DNA of 64,000 nucleotides from JACMLC01 sp963817025 (GTDB lineage Bacteria > Acidobacteriota > Blastocatellia > Pyrinomonadales > Pyrinomonadaceae), in assembly GCA_963817025.1 (NCBI GenBank), contig CAWFML010000005.1, positions 62,001-126,000 of the forward strand. Reading direction: 5' to 3'. The notes under the pieces were generated by a model. That model was not told the DNA's origin and made no database searches. It worked only from the letters and a program-made list of their open reading frames with translations. The first letter of the stretch is position 1. Each line of letters starts with the position of its first letter. Below are positions 52,174-61,127 of this stretch, piece by piece. Made by a program: the position numbers and the translations under genes.

Positions 52174-52902
52174 ATGTCCAGTGATTTTTGTGCCAGATGT
52201 GGAGCGGAACTGGTTGCCGGGGCGAAATTTTGTCGCCGGTGCGGGCTGGCTTCAGGCGGGTTTGCCGGGAGCAGCGTCACAGAAGCGGAAACGAGGGTCT
52301 TTGAAGCCACAGCCGAGCGCGGCGCAGAGACGCAGTATTACGAGCAAAGACACACCGGCCCAAGCTACATGTCTCCGGTTGAGATGTCGCCGCCGCAGCA
52401 GGCTTCTGCTGCCACTACCAGCCTCGCGCCGAAGCAGCAGAAGCGCGGAGCCATTATCCTCGTCGGCGCGTTCGTTATCCTCATGCTTATCTCTTTGACC
52501 ATCTTTGCGGCGATAAAGTGGAGCGGCAGTTCCACAGGCATCACTAGACCCGGCGTGCCGCAACCTCCCGCTGCGCCGCAAGCTCCGCAACCGCCGCAAC
52601 CGCCGCAACCGCCGCAGCCGCCCGCCATCGGGAAGGGCAACGCGAGCGCGCTCATCTATCCGGGCGCGGACGTTAATATGGAGATGACGCGCGGCGGTGA
52701 AGGCAGCATGCGTGTAATGACGACTGCGGATTCATTCGACAAGGTCGTCGCGTGGTACAAAGAGAGGATCAAGTTAATCGAAGACACTATAGCCAAAGGC
52801 CCTGTAGCAATCCTGCGCGGCGATGACATCGTTGTCACCATCAAAGGCGAGGACGGGTTGACGCGGATTATACTTCAGGAGGGCATGGATCAGGATGAGT
52901 GA
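52174..52902 (+). CDS. Zinc-ribbon membrane protein with proline-rich linker
   Basis: 242 residues. An N-terminal zinc ribbon is seen (CARCG at 6-10, CRRCG at 20-24). A single membrane span lies at about 93-113, followed by a QPPQPPQPP linker (126-150) and a C-terminal domain of about 90 residues (ALIYPGADVNMEM, ADSFDKVVAWYKERI). The order suggests a cytoplasmic ribbon and an outside domain. Related proteins exist as uncharacterised zinc-ribbon proteins. Function unknown. Confidence 0.7.
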   Translation: MSSDFCARCGAELVAGAKFCRRCGLASGGFAGSSVTEAETRVFEATAERGAETQYYEQRHTGPSYMSPVEMSPPQQASAATTSLAPKQQKRGAIILVGAFVILMLISLTIFAAIKWSGSSTGITRPGVPQPPAAPQAPQPPQPPQPPQPPAIGKGNASALIYPGADVNMEMTRGGEGSMRVMTTADSFDKVVAWYKERIKLIEDTIAKGPVAILRGDDIVVTIKGEDGLTRIILQEGMDQDE

Positions 52903-52997
52903 CGGCCAGCTCTTCGCGCTTCAAAAAATCTCTTGTCTCTCTAAATAATTAGTTCGACCTGAAAACTCTCTACAATCCTGCACAAGGAATCCGTTTG

Positions 52998-53465
52998 ATG
53001 AGCCTGAAAAATCATAAGGCGAAGAGCTATGCTTCGCTATTGCTGCTGTTAGCCGTTCTCGGCTTCAACGGTTGCGCCAAACCTGTCGCCGTCGAATTCT
53101 CACAAGTTTGTCAGAAGGAGAACGACGACAAATATATTTCGGTCGAAGGCTATTTACGCACGGGCGTCAGCGTGCTCTGTTCCTCGCGTAACGGCACGCG
53201 CACCTGCGGGCTTGAGCTAACGGACAAGCCTGACGGTCAGGCCAAGATCAGCGTGGATGTCGAAGAGGGAACAGGCAAAAGCCAGATGGAGCCTTTGCCC
53301 AAGAGCTACACAAAGGAGAGCCTCAAGGTGCACACAGAGGACGGCAGCGCGGTCGGGCCGCAGGATCGCGTGCGCGTCATCGGCACGGCAAAGACCGCCA
53401 CAGATGCCATCAATTCCTCTCTCACGGTCTGCTACATCACAGTTAGTAAAATCGAAAAGCTGTAA
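52998..53465 (+). CDS. Putative lipoprotein with OB-like domain
   Basis: The ATG at 52998 follows AAGGAATCC. 155 residues. The signal ends in a lipobox-like LGFNGC with the Cys at residue 26. The mature part has three further Cys (in VCQKE, VLCSSRNGTRTCG) and strands suggesting a small OB-type beta-barrel (KYISVEGYL, DRVRVIGTA). No enzyme motif was found. Confidence 0.65.
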   Translation: MSLKNHKAKSYASLLLLLAVLGFNGCAKPVAVEFSQVCQKENDDKYISVEGYLRTGVSVLCSSRNGTRTCGLELTDKPDGQAKISVDVEEGTGKSQMEPLPKSYTKESLKVHTEDGSAVGPQDRVRVIGTAKTATDAINSSLTVCYITVSKIEKL

Positions 53466-53483
53466 ATAACAGGACTACATCAA

Positions 53484-53563
53484 GCCACAGATAAACGCGG
53501 ATGGACGCGGGTGAAGAAATGATTTGAGTTCTATAGCCGCGTCCATCCGCGTTTATCTGTGGC
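53484..53563. repeat. Perfect intergenic inverted repeat (CAGATAAACGCGGATGGACG family)
   Basis: GCCACAGATAAACGCGGATG/GACGCGG and its exact complement form a perfect 27-bp stem with a 26-base loop. It comes right after the lipoprotein gene, where a terminator would be expected. Confidence 0.85.
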
Positions 53564-53731
53564 CTATATATTTTATCTGTCTGCTATCACATTCTAATCG
53601 CCTGTCGCCACCGAAATCCCGCCGCTCGTCACAATGATTTCGCCTCGGCGGTAAATCACGAGTATATTAGACGGTCTGCCCGGGAATCTTGAGACCGGTT
53701 GTGTCTCTCATAGAAACAGCACAGAAGAAAA

Positions 53732-54868
53732 ATGTATATGACAGGGAATTTTATGGAAGTCGAAAGCGGCCCTCATCGAAGCCGTACCAAATGGTTGCTG
53801 ATTTTTGGCTGCTGGTCTCTGGTCGCGCTCTTTTTTACGAGCCAGACAGTCGTGCAGAGCCGCATCTACCAGCAACCCATCTCCTTCTGGAGCGCGATGA
53901 GCTGGCAGTTCTCGTCCTGCTATGTCTGGTTTGCGCTGACGCCTGTCATCCTCTGGTTTGACCGCCGCTTCCGTCTTGAGCGCGGCAAGTGGGCGCGCAG
54001 CCTGCCCGCGCACATCCTGTTCAGCATCGTCATCGCCTGCGTGCAGCAATCCGTGGATGCGCTCGTCCTGCCGTGGCTCGGCTATTATCCGGGCATCGAG
54101 TTCACGTCATACTTTCACGCCTACAAAACTTTTCTCCTTATCAACTTTCATCTGGCGCTCTTTTTCTACTGGGCCATTCTGGGCGTGAGCTACGCCATTG
54201 ACTACTATCAAAAATACCGCGAGCGCGAGTTGCGCGCCTCGCAGCTCGAAGCGCGGCTGGCGCAGGCGCGGCTTCAGGTCTTGAAGATGCAACTGCACCC
54301 GCACTTTCTCTTTAACACGCTCAATGCGATTTCCGAGTTGGTTTACAAAGACCCTGAATCGGCTGAGCAGATGATTACTAACCTGAGCGACCTCTTGCGC
54401 CTCTCGCTCGAAAATGTAGGCGTGCAGGAAGTGCCGCTCAAACAGGAGCTGGATTTTCTTGACAAGTATGTCGAGATCGAGCAGATGCGTTTTCACGACC
54501 GCCTGCGCCTGAGTATGGAGATCGAGCCGGACACGCTGGATGCCTGCGTGCCGAATATGATTTTGCAGCCATTGGTCGAGAATGCGATTCGTCACGGCAT
54601 CGGCGCGCTCTCAAGCGGTGGCCGGATAGAGATCGGCGCAGACCGCGTTGACGGCATGCTACATCTTTTCGTGCGCGACAACGGGCGCGGGCTGGTCAAT
54701 GGCGAACAGCAGGCTTTGAAGGAAGGCGTCGGCCTCGCCAACACGCGTGCGCGGCTCGATCAGTTGTATGGCGCGACGCATCGCTTTGATCTGAAAAATT
54801 CTCCGGGCGGCGGCCTGCTGGTTGACCTGGCGATTCCTTTCAAAGTGAGCGAAGTTGAAGAAGGATAA
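53732..54868 (+). CDS. LytS-type sensor histidine kinase
   Basis: 378 residues; the ATG 21 bases downstream (MEVESGPHRS, with CAGGGA before it) is an alternative start. Four membrane spans (about 21-40, 57-77, 90-112, 133-155) are followed by a coiled linker and the His_kinase domain: LHPHFLFNTLNAISELV with the phospho-acceptor His191. The ATP site motifs are LQPLVENAIRHGI and DNGRGL. Its partner response regulator follows 134 bases downstream. The signal is not known; no periplasmic sensor domain is present. Confidence 0.88.
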   Translation: MYMTGNFMEVESGPHRSRTKWLLIFGCWSLVALFFTSQTVVQSRIYQQPISFWSAMSWQFSSCYVWFALTPVILWFDRRFRLERGKWARSLPAHILFSIVIACVQQSVDALVLPWLGYYPGIEFTSYFHAYKTFLLINFHLALFFYWAILGVSYAIDYYQKYRERELRASQLEARLAQARLQVLKMQLHPHFLFNTLNAISELVYKDPESAEQMITNLSDLLRLSLENVGVQEVPLKQELDFLDKYVEIEQMRFHDRLRLSMEIEPDTLDACVPNMILQPLVENAIRHGIGALSSGGRIEIGADRVDGMLHLFVRDNGRGLVNGEQQALKEGVGLANTRARLDQLYGATHRFDLKNSPGGGLLVDLAIPFKVSEVEEG

Positions 54869-54883
54869 AAGATAGCCGCAAAA

Positions 54884-54985
54884 AAGCGCAGGCAGCACAG
54901 GGGACATAAAGCAAGGAAATAAAAATTATTTCAGCTAGAGCTTAATCATCTCTTTTGTGAGTTTTGTGCCTCTTTGTGGCAAACA
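54884..54985. repeat. Imperfect intergenic inverted repeat between kinase and regulator genes
   Basis: AGCCGCAAAAAAGCGCAGGC on the left and GTGCCTCTTTGTGGC on the right are roughly complementary. It resembles a degraded member of another palindrome family. Confidence 0.4.
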
Positions 54986-55002
54986 CCTCTGAAGTGTAAT
55001 TC

Positions 55003-55773
55003 ATGACCAAGATTCGGACATTAGTCGTAGACGACGAGCCGCTGGCGCGCGAGAGAATCAAGCGCTATCTCGGCACAGAGCCTGACATAGAGATTGTCGG
55101 CGAATGCGCCAATGGCAAAGAGGCTGTCGAAGCCATCGAAAGTCTCTCGCCGGAACTCTTGTTTCTGGACATCCAAATGCCGGAGCTTGACGGCTTTGGC
55201 GTGCTCGAAACCATCGGCCTGCAAAAAGTTCCCGTCATCATCTTTGTCACGGCTTATGACAAGTACGCCTTAAAGGCTTTTGAAGTGCACGCGCTGGATT
55301 ATCTCTTGAAGCCTTTTAACCGTGAAAGGTTTCGCCGCTCGCTTGTGAGAGCCAGAGAACAGCTTGAGCATGACCGGATGGGACAATTGGACCAGAGATT
55401 GTTGTCTCTGCTCGAAGACCTCAAGGCCGAGCAGAAACATCTGGATCGGCTGGTCGTGCGCTCTGTGGGCAGGGTCTTTTTTCTGAAGACGGAAGAGATT
55501 GACTGGATCGAAGCGGCAGGCAATTATGTGCGGCTGCACGTCGGGCGCGAGGGCCACCTGCTGCGCGAGACTATGAACCGGCTGGAAGCGAAGCTCAACC
55601 CGGATAAATTCCTGCGCATACATCGCTCTACGCTCGTCAACATAGACCGCATCAAGGAACTGCATCCATTGTTTAGCGGCGATTACACAGTCATCCTCCG
55701 TGATGGCAAGCAACTCACACTCTCGCGCAGCTATCGAGACAAGTTGTTAGAGCTTTTCGATAAATCGTCTTAA
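55003..55773 (+). CDS. LytTR-family response regulator
   Basis: 256 residues. The receiver domain has D10, D11 and phospho-acceptor D56 (LLFLDIQMPELDG), with TAYDKYALKAFEVHALDYLLKPF. The LytTR DNA-binding domain (about 145-250) includes IDWIEAAGNYVRLHV and FLRIHRSTLVNIDRI. It should bind DNA as a dimer when phosphorylated by the kinase encoded just upstream. Targets cannot be read from the window. Confidence 0.92.
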   Translation: MTKIRTLVVDDEPLARERIKRYLGTEPDIEIVGECANGKEAVEAIESLSPELLFLDIQMPELDGFGVLETIGLQKVPVIIFVTAYDKYALKAFEVHALDYLLKPFNRERFRRSLVRAREQLEHDRMGQLDQRLLSLLEDLKAEQKHLDRLVVRSVGRVFFLKTEEIDWIEAAGNYVRLHVGREGHLLRETMNRLEAKLNPDKFLRIHRSTLVNIDRIKELHPLFSGDYTVILRDGKQLTLSRSYRDKLLELFDKSS

Positions 55774-55812
55774 GACAGGCGAGCTTTCCCCCCTTCAGTA
55801 GGAGAACTTATT

Positions 55813-56856
55813 ATGATTTTACGTCCCGCACGCCGCACATGGCGTGTCGCCTTGATTCTGGCTCTAGCTCTCTTGAGCGTCCTGATAATTCCCCGCGTCA
55901 AGCCCGTGCGCGGAACGCAGGACAAAGCCGCTGCCGCTCCGCTGCTGCTGGTGCTCAATAAAATTGATAACGCGCTGGCAATCATAGACCCCGCGACGAT
56001 GACCGTCATGGCGCGCGTGGCGACCGGCGAAGGGCCGCATGAGGTCATCACCTCGCGTGACGGGCGCACGGCTTTTGTCGCCAACTACGGCGCGCAGAAA
56101 CCCGGCAACTCTCTTTCAGTGATTGACCTTGAGTCGCGCAAAGAAGTGAAGCGCGTCGAGCTTGGGCCGCTGATGCGCCCGCACGGGATGGTCGAAGCGG
56201 GCGGCAAGATTTATTTCACAGCCGAAGTCAATCGCGCCGTCGCGCGTTATAATCCACAGACGGGCATGGTTGATTGGATGATGGGCACAGGGCAGAACGG
56301 CACGCACCTGCTCTGCGTCACGCCGGACGAGCGCAAAATCTATACTGCCAACATAGGCTCGGATACAGTCACTGTCATGGAGTTTAATGCCGCGCCTCCG
56401 GCCCCTTCAAAAATCACGCACATCAACGTCGGCAAACAGCCGGAAGGCTTAGACCTCTCGCCCGATGGAAAGGAATTGTGGGTGGGCCACAATGGCGACG
56501 GCGGGGTCTCGATTATTGACACTGCGACCAACGCCGTGAAGGAAACCATCAAGGTCGGCAAGGTTCCGATTCGCCTGAAATTTACGCCCGACGGCAAGCG
56601 TGTTTTAATCTCAGACCCGGAGCGTCATGAGCTGGCCGTCTTTGATGCCGCGACCCGTAAAGAAGTGAAGCGTCTACAGGTCGGCGAAGTCCCGGTCGGC
56701 ATTCTCGTCACGCCCGACAACAAGCGCGCCTTTGTCGCCACGATGCAGGCGGGCCGCGTTGTCTCCATCAATCTCGAAGACCTGACGATCACCGGACAGG
56801 TCGAGCCGGGCAAAGGGCCAGACGGCTTGGGCTGGGCTGCAATGAAGAAAAGTTGA
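55813..56856 (+). CDS. YVTN/YncE-type beta-propeller protein
   Basis: 347 residues with AGGAG before the ATG and a membrane/export segment at 11-27. Seven blades with repeats such as VVDxATxxV (LSVIDLESRKEVKRVELG, VSIIDTATNAVKETIKVG) and LxxSPDGKxL. Such propellers are periplasmic, and several relatives bind ligands or act in electron-transfer contexts. It is 39 bases after the regulator and 31 bases before the M13 peptidase gene, so the three may form one transcript. Confidence 0.8.
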   Translation: MILRPARRTWRVALILALALLSVLIIPRVKPVRGTQDKAAAAPLLLVLNKIDNALAIIDPATMTVMARVATGEGPHEVITSRDGRTAFVANYGAQKPGNSLSVIDLESRKEVKRVELGPLMRPHGMVEAGGKIYFTAEVNRAVARYNPQTGMVDWMMGTGQNGTHLLCVTPDERKIYTANIGSDTVTVMEFNAAPPAPSKITHINVGKQPEGLDLSPDGKELWVGHNGDGGVSIIDTATNAVKETIKVGKVPIRLKFTPDGKRVLISDPERHELAVFDAATRKEVKRLQVGEVPVGILVTPDNKRAFVATMQAGRVVSINLEDLTITGQVEPGKGPDGLGWAAMKKS

Positions 56857-56887
56857 AAAATCACGAATCAAAATCTAAGGAGATTCT

Positions 56888-58927
56888 ATGCGTTTATTAA
56901 ATCGAAAATTGGCCGGGGCATTTCTCGTGGCTCTGCTGATGTGCGCGCTGGTCATCGGTCAAACCGGCAACAGCGGTTTCACTGTCGCCAGTCTGGACAA
57001 GACCTGCGAGCCGTGCAAAGACTTTTACCAGTTTGCGACCGGCGGATGGCAACAAAAAAATCCTGTCCCTGCGGCTTACGCGCGCTGGGGCAGCTTTAAC
57101 ATTCTGGCGGAAAGAAATAGAGATGCGCTGCACGACATTCTCGAAGCCTCTTCAAAGAATACTAAAGCCGCAGCCGGAAGCAATGAACAGAAGATCGGAG
57201 CTTACTACGCAAGCTGCATGAACGAAGAGCAGATTGAAGCGGCGGGCATCAAGCCGATTGCCGCTGAACTCGAAGCGATTGACAAGATCAAAGACCTGCG
57301 CGGCCTGCAAGCCGAAGTGGCAAAGCTGCACTCTTATGGAGTAGGCGCGATGTTCGGCTTCGGTTCTTTGCAGGACTCGAAGAACAGCAAGGTCGTCATC
57401 GCCGTCGCAGTGCAGGGCGGGCTTGGGCTTCCAGACCGCGACTTTTACACCAGCGATGACGCGAAGATGAAGGACACGCGCACAGAGTATGTCAAGCACA
57501 TGACGAAGATGTTCGAGTTGATGGGCGATGACGCAGCGCGTGCAGAAGCGAACGCCAGGACGGTGATGGCGATTGAGACGCGGCTGGCGCAGGCTTCGAT
57601 GACCAACGTCGAGCAGCGCGACCCTGTCAAGACTTATAACAAGATGACGCTGGCCCAGTTGAAAGAGCTTAATTCAAATTTCAACTGGGAAAATTATTTC
57701 AAGGACATCAACCAGCCGCGCACGGCGGAATTGAATGTCATGCAGCCGGACTTTTTCCGCGCGCTCGATAAAGACTTGACGGCGACGCCGATAGAAGACT
57801 GGAAAACCTACCTGCGCTGGCAGCTACTGACGACGATGTCTCCGGTGCTCTCTTCCAAATTCGAGAATGAGAACTTCAACTTCTTTAGCCGCTACCTGAG
57901 CGGCACGAAGGAGCAGTTGCCGCGCTGGCGTCGTTGCGTCGTGGCGACGGACGGCAGCATCGGCGAAGCTCTGGGCGAAGTCTATGTGAAAAAGACTTTC
58001 ACGCCCGAAGCCAAGCAGCGCATGCAGACGATGGTGAAAAACCTGATCGCAGTGCTGCGCGAAGATTTGGGAAAGATGGAATGGATGGGCGACGAGACGC
58101 GCAAGCAGGCGATTGCCAAGCTCGATGCCTTTACACAAAAGATTGGTTATCCGGACAAATGGCGCGACTACACCGCGCTCAAAGTTGACCGCGAGTCTTA
58201 CGCGATGAATGCGATGCGTGCCGCGCAGTTTGAGTTTAATCGCGGTCTCAACGAGATAGGCAAAGATGTGGATCGCGGGCAATGGGTCATGACGCCGCCG
58301 ACGGTCAACGCCTACTATCACCCGCTGCGGAACGAAATCGTGTTTCCGGCTGGCATCCTGCAACCGCCGTTCTTCGATTTCAGCGCGGATGATGCGCTCA
58401 ACTACGGGGCCATCGGCGCGGTCATCGGCCACGAGATGACTCACGGATTCGATGACCGGGGAAGCCAGTTTGACGCGCAGGGCAACTTGCGTGTCTGGTG
58501 GTCGCCGGAGGATTTGAAGAACTATAAGGATCGCGCCGCGTGCGTCGAGAAACAGTTCTCGGCTTTTAAGGTCGAGGAAGGGCTTTTTCAAAACGGCAAA
58601 CTGGTCTTGGGCGAATCCATCGCAGACCTCGGCGGATTAAAGATTGCTTATCGCGCGATGCAAAAATCTCTGGAAGGCAAACCGCGTCCGAAAGAGATTG
58701 ACGGCTTTACGGCGGAGCAGCGTTTCTTCCTCGGCTGGGCGCAGGTCTGGGCCTCGAACTACAGGCCGGAAGCAGCGCGCCAGCAGGTCTTGACCGACTC
58801 GCACCCGCTCTCGCGCTTCCGCGTCAACGGGCCGCTCTCGAACCTGCCTGAGTTCGCGCAAGCCTTCGGCTGCAAACAGGGCGACCAGATGATGCGCGCA
58901 GACAGCGAGCGCTGCGAAATCTGGTAA
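56888..58927 (+). CDS. M13-family metallopeptidase (neprilysin/PepO-like)
   Basis: 679 residues with AAGGAG before the ATG and a signal peptide (1-27). The conserved M13 parts are TVNAYYHPLRNEIVFPAGIL, the zinc site HEMTH (His515-His519), and the third ligand Glu576 in GESIADLGGLKIAY. The C-terminus CEIW matches the family end. Its usual length is about 680 residues, so it is complete. It is an endopeptidase of the cell envelope. Confidence 0.93.
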   Translation: MRLLNRKLAGAFLVALLMCALVIGQTGNSGFTVASLDKTCEPCKDFYQFATGGWQQKNPVPAAYARWGSFNILAERNRDALHDILEASSKNTKAAAGSNEQKIGAYYASCMNEEQIEAAGIKPIAAELEAIDKIKDLRGLQAEVAKLHSYGVGAMFGFGSLQDSKNSKVVIAVAVQGGLGLPDRDFYTSDDAKMKDTRTEYVKHMTKMFELMGDDAARAEANARTVMAIETRLAQASMTNVEQRDPVKTYNKMTLAQLKELNSNFNWENYFKDINQPRTAELNVMQPDFFRALDKDLTATPIEDWKTYLRWQLLTTMSPVLSSKFENENFNFFSRYLSGTKEQLPRWRRCVVATDGSIGEALGEVYVKKTFTPEAKQRMQTMVKNLIAVLREDLGKMEWMGDETRKQAIAKLDAFTQKIGYPDKWRDYTALKVDRESYAMNAMRAAQFEFNRGLNEIGKDVDRGQWVMTPPTVNAYYHPLRNEIVFPAGILQPPFFDFSADDALNYGAIGAVIGHEMTHGFDDRGSQFDAQGNLRVWWSPEDLKNYKDRAACVEKQFSAFKVEEGLFQNGKLVLGESIADLGGLKIAYRAMQKSLEGKPRPKEIDGFTAEQRFFLGWAQVWASNYRPEAARQQVLTDSHPLSRFRVNGPLSNLPEFAQAFGCKQGDQMMRADSERCEIW

Positions 58928-58992
58928 GAGGAAAATTAATGACAGAGGGCACAGAGTAGAAATCCTGTTTTCTTTGTTTCTTCTGCGCTTGT

Positions 58993-59041
58993 AACTGGAA
59001 GCATAAGTTTGCGACGGCGACAAACTTGTGCTTCCAGTTTT
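58993..59041 (+). terminator. Terminator after the M13 peptidase gene
   Basis: AACTGGAAGCATAAGTTTG and CAAACTTGTGCTTCCAGTT form a stem with one mismatch pair, followed by TT. It is 65 bases after the stop. Confidence 0.7.
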
Positions 59042-59060
59042 GTTGTCAGGGTTAGGTTGA

Positions 59061-59555
59061 ATTAGAGCGTACTTTTCATCTTCCCTCGAAACCCCGCAGC
59101 AACACGAGTTTTATACACAGGCGACATTGTGCCTTCAGGTCGCCGCCATCAAGGTTGGCTATACGCAAAGTCAGGTTGATGATGTGACATTGCTGGTACA
59201 GGACAGCTTCAGGCATTCTTTAACAAAGCTTTTGTCAGACGGCGCGACAAAGGAAAAGTTCGAGCCTTTTACTGAATATCTCAAGCTGGGCGGAGCAGAT
59301 GAAAAGCGCGCGAGAAAGATGCTCGCGCAACATGCTAACTATCAACGCTGGCTGTTTGAGCGAGCGCCGGTGTTGCGCGTCTCGCCTTTCGCACTCAAGC
59401 ACGTTTACATGGAAACTGACTGCGGCCAGTTGAAGTGGGAAGAGATTAACCTGCCTCAACGCGCCAATGAGAACAGAATCAATCCCTTCAACGAAGAACA
59501 CGGCGGGCGTCAACCGTTGCTTCAAACCGTCCTCGATTTAATGGAAACAGATTAG
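59061..59555 (+). CDS. Unknown protein lacking a clear start codon
   Basis: The frame is open from 59061 (after a TGA at 59058) to 59555 and looks protein-coding throughout (SLETPQQHEFYTQATLCLQV, KFEPFTEYLKLGGADEKRAR). The first possible start is a TTG at 59127 without a ribosome site, in the middle of sequence that reads as coding. The protein, about 165 residues, may be truncated at its N-terminus or use a rare start. No domain is recognised. Confidence 0.5.
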   Translation: MRAYFSSSLETPQQHEFYTQATLCLQVAAIKVGYTQSQVDDVTLLVQDSFRHSLTKLLSDGATKEKFEPFTEYLKLGGADEKRARKMLAQHANYQRWLFERAPVLRVSPFALKHVYMETDCGQLKWEEINLPQRANENRINPFNEEHGGRQPLLQTVLDLMETD

Positions 59556-59578
59556 ACCGGGAAACAGCATTGCAGAAT

Positions 59579-59665
59579 ATGAGAGAAATGCTGGAAGGCA
59601 GAGAGGAAATCGGCGAAGATGACGCAGAAGAAACGCAAGATTTTCAGCAGTCTGAGGAAGATTAG
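59579..59665 (+). CDS. Possible 28-residue acidic peptide
   Basis: MREMLEGREEIGEDDAEETQ and eight more residues, mostly acidic. It follows the unknown gene by 23 bases on the same strand. It could be a small protein or the remains of a larger one. Evidence is limited to composition. Confidence 0.25.
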   Translation: MREMLEGREEIGEDDAEETQDFQQSEED

Positions 59666-59693
59666 CTGTCTGCTTAGCTGTTTCAAAAGCTAA

Positions 59694-59789
59694 GTAACGT
59701 GAGTTCGACGTAAGAATAGTGATGTGTTAGTTAGCCCCTCCGGGGCTGTCATGCAGCGTCCTCTTCTGCTTATATCGAACTCACGTTAC
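59694..59789. repeat. MITE-like element with AACGTGAGTTCGA ends, copy 2
   Basis: GTAACGTGAGTTCGA (59694-59708) and TCGAACTCACGTTAC (59775-59789) are perfect 15-bp inverted ends, around a GCCCCTCCGGGGC hairpin. The copy at 50071 has the same plan, and a lone half end (TCGAACTCAC) occurs near 4118. Confidence 0.65.
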
Positions 59790-59799
59790 GTAACGTCGG

Positions 59800-60120
59800 G
59801 CAGACATAAGCTCGCTCAGACATCGCGAAAGTTTCCTCAGACAGCGTGAAAGTAGGTTCGGTCAGTGCGAAAATATGTTCAGACAAGATGAAATCTTGCT
59901 TATACACGGCGAAAGTATGCTCAGGCAGCGCGAAACATTGCTTAGGCAAAGTAAAAGTTGCTTTATACAGCCGCAAACTCTCAATTTCCACAGTGAAAGT
60001 TTGAATTTCCACCGCGAGAAATTAGATTTCCAGCGTGAAATTTAACATTTCCAGCGTCGAAGTCTTAATTTCCAGAGCTAAAATTCACATTTCCACGTGT
60101 GCATTAGCTTTTTCCAGCGA
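59800..60120. repeat. Second 21-bp tandem array (about 15 units)
   Basis: Units such as CTCAGACAGCGTGAAAGTAGG, TTCAGACAAGATGAAATCTT and ATTTCCAGCGTGAAATTTAA repeat every 21 bases. On the minus strand they read as heptads L-x-E-x-T-F-A/T: LPKQCFA, LPEHTFA, LSEHIFA, LTEPTFT, LSEETFA. A minus-strand open frame covers 59770-60012 from a GTG, but units further right contain TGA and TAA. It is followed by a GCAAAGGCGC repeat and an IS982 element. Confidence 0.75.
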
Positions 60121-60187
60121 GGAAAAACAGTTTCCCGCAAAGGCGCAAAGACGCAAAGGAAGACCGCAAAGGATTGAATGCTATTTA

Positions 60188-61127
60188 ACCCAAGTTGCTA
60201 GTTATGGCTCGATAGCTCTTTGAACAATAGAAAGTCCTCTCTTAAGATTTTGTTGCGACACAAAAGACTTAAAGAGAGGACTTCGATGTACGACCGTACC
60301 CTTGCAATATACTGTTTGGTTGACGATTTGCTCAAGGCCATGCAGCACCGCGAAGACTCCCGCACCGAGTTTTCCGACGCAGAAGTAGTAAGCACGGCTA
60401 TTGTGGCTATGCTTTTCTTCGGTGGCAACTTTGAGCGCGCACGCAGCTTTCTGCATGCTTCGGGCATGATGCCTCGGATGCTTAGTCGTTCGCGGCTCTC
60501 GCGCCGACTCTCGCGGCTCAGTGACTTGATTGATTTGATCTTTCATCAACTGGGGCACACACTTAAAGAGTTGAACAGGGAGAGTCGTTATAGTCTGGAC
60601 TCGTTTCCCGTGGCGCTGTGTGACAACATTCGCATCTCGCGCTCTCGATTGGCGCAAGGCACGGAGTTTCGCGGTTACTTGGCGAGCAAAAGGCGTTACT
60701 TCTATGGGGTGCGAGTACAAATGGTCGTCACAGTCGAAGGCGTCCCGGTGGAGTATGCGATCCTTCCCGGCAGCCTCTCTGATATTGAAGGGTTGGCGAC
60801 CTTGCCGCTCTGTTTGCCGGTTGGGGCAGATGTGGCGGCTGATGCGGCCTACACTTATTACGAATGGGAAGATACGCTTGCAGAGCGCGATGGCCTGCGG
60901 TTGCTTGTTGGACGCAGACGCAACTCGAAGCGGCGCGATGTACCTGTCATGCATGATTACAAGCAGTGGTTGCGCCGTCGCATTGAGACGGTCTTTGGTG
61001 AAATCACGAAGTTGTTTCCAAAGAAGATTCACGCGACGACGCTTTCAGGCTTTATCTTGAAAATCAGTCTGTTCTTGTTTGCTTATCAACTTGATAAGGC
61101 GTTCATTCAATAACTGGCAACTTGGGT
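60188..61127 (+). mobile_element. IS982-family insertion sequence, second type (940 bp)
   Basis: Ends ACCCAAGTTGCTAGTTAT and ATAACTGGCAACTTGGGT are inverted with one mismatch. TATTTA flanks both sides (60182-60187, 61128-61133). Its ends and transposase differ clearly from the IS982 copy at 35554, so they are separate arrivals. Confidence 0.87.
60286..61113 (+). CDS. IS982-family transposase
   Basis: 275 residues from an ATG with GAGAGGA upstream (MYDRTLAIYCLVDDLLKAM); an in-frame ATG at 60220 is less likely. It has FSDAEVVSTAIVAMLFFGGN, the first Asp in YSLDSFPVALCDN, the second Asp in ADAAYTYYEWED, and a late Glu in RRIETVFGEITKLFP. The frame is intact. Confidence 0.87.
   Translation: MYDRTLAIYCLVDDLLKAMQHREDSRTEFSDAEVVSTAIVAMLFFGGNFERARSFLHASGMMPRMLSRSRLSRRLSRLSDLIDLIFHQLGHTLKELNRESRYSLDSFPVALCDNIRISRSRLAQGTEFRGYLASKRRYFYGVRVQMVVTVEGVPVEYAILPGSLSDIEGLATLPLCLPVGADVAADAAYTYYEWEDTLAERDGLRLLVGRRRNSKRRDVPVMHDYKQWLRRRIETVFGEITKLFPKKIHATTLSGFILKISLFLFAYQLDKAFIQ

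Noticed and set aside
59770..60012. Minus-strand gene for an 80-residue heptad protein
   Set aside because: The repeat pattern continues past its GTG start through units with TGA and TAA, and no ribosome site is seen, so it is treated as part of the array.
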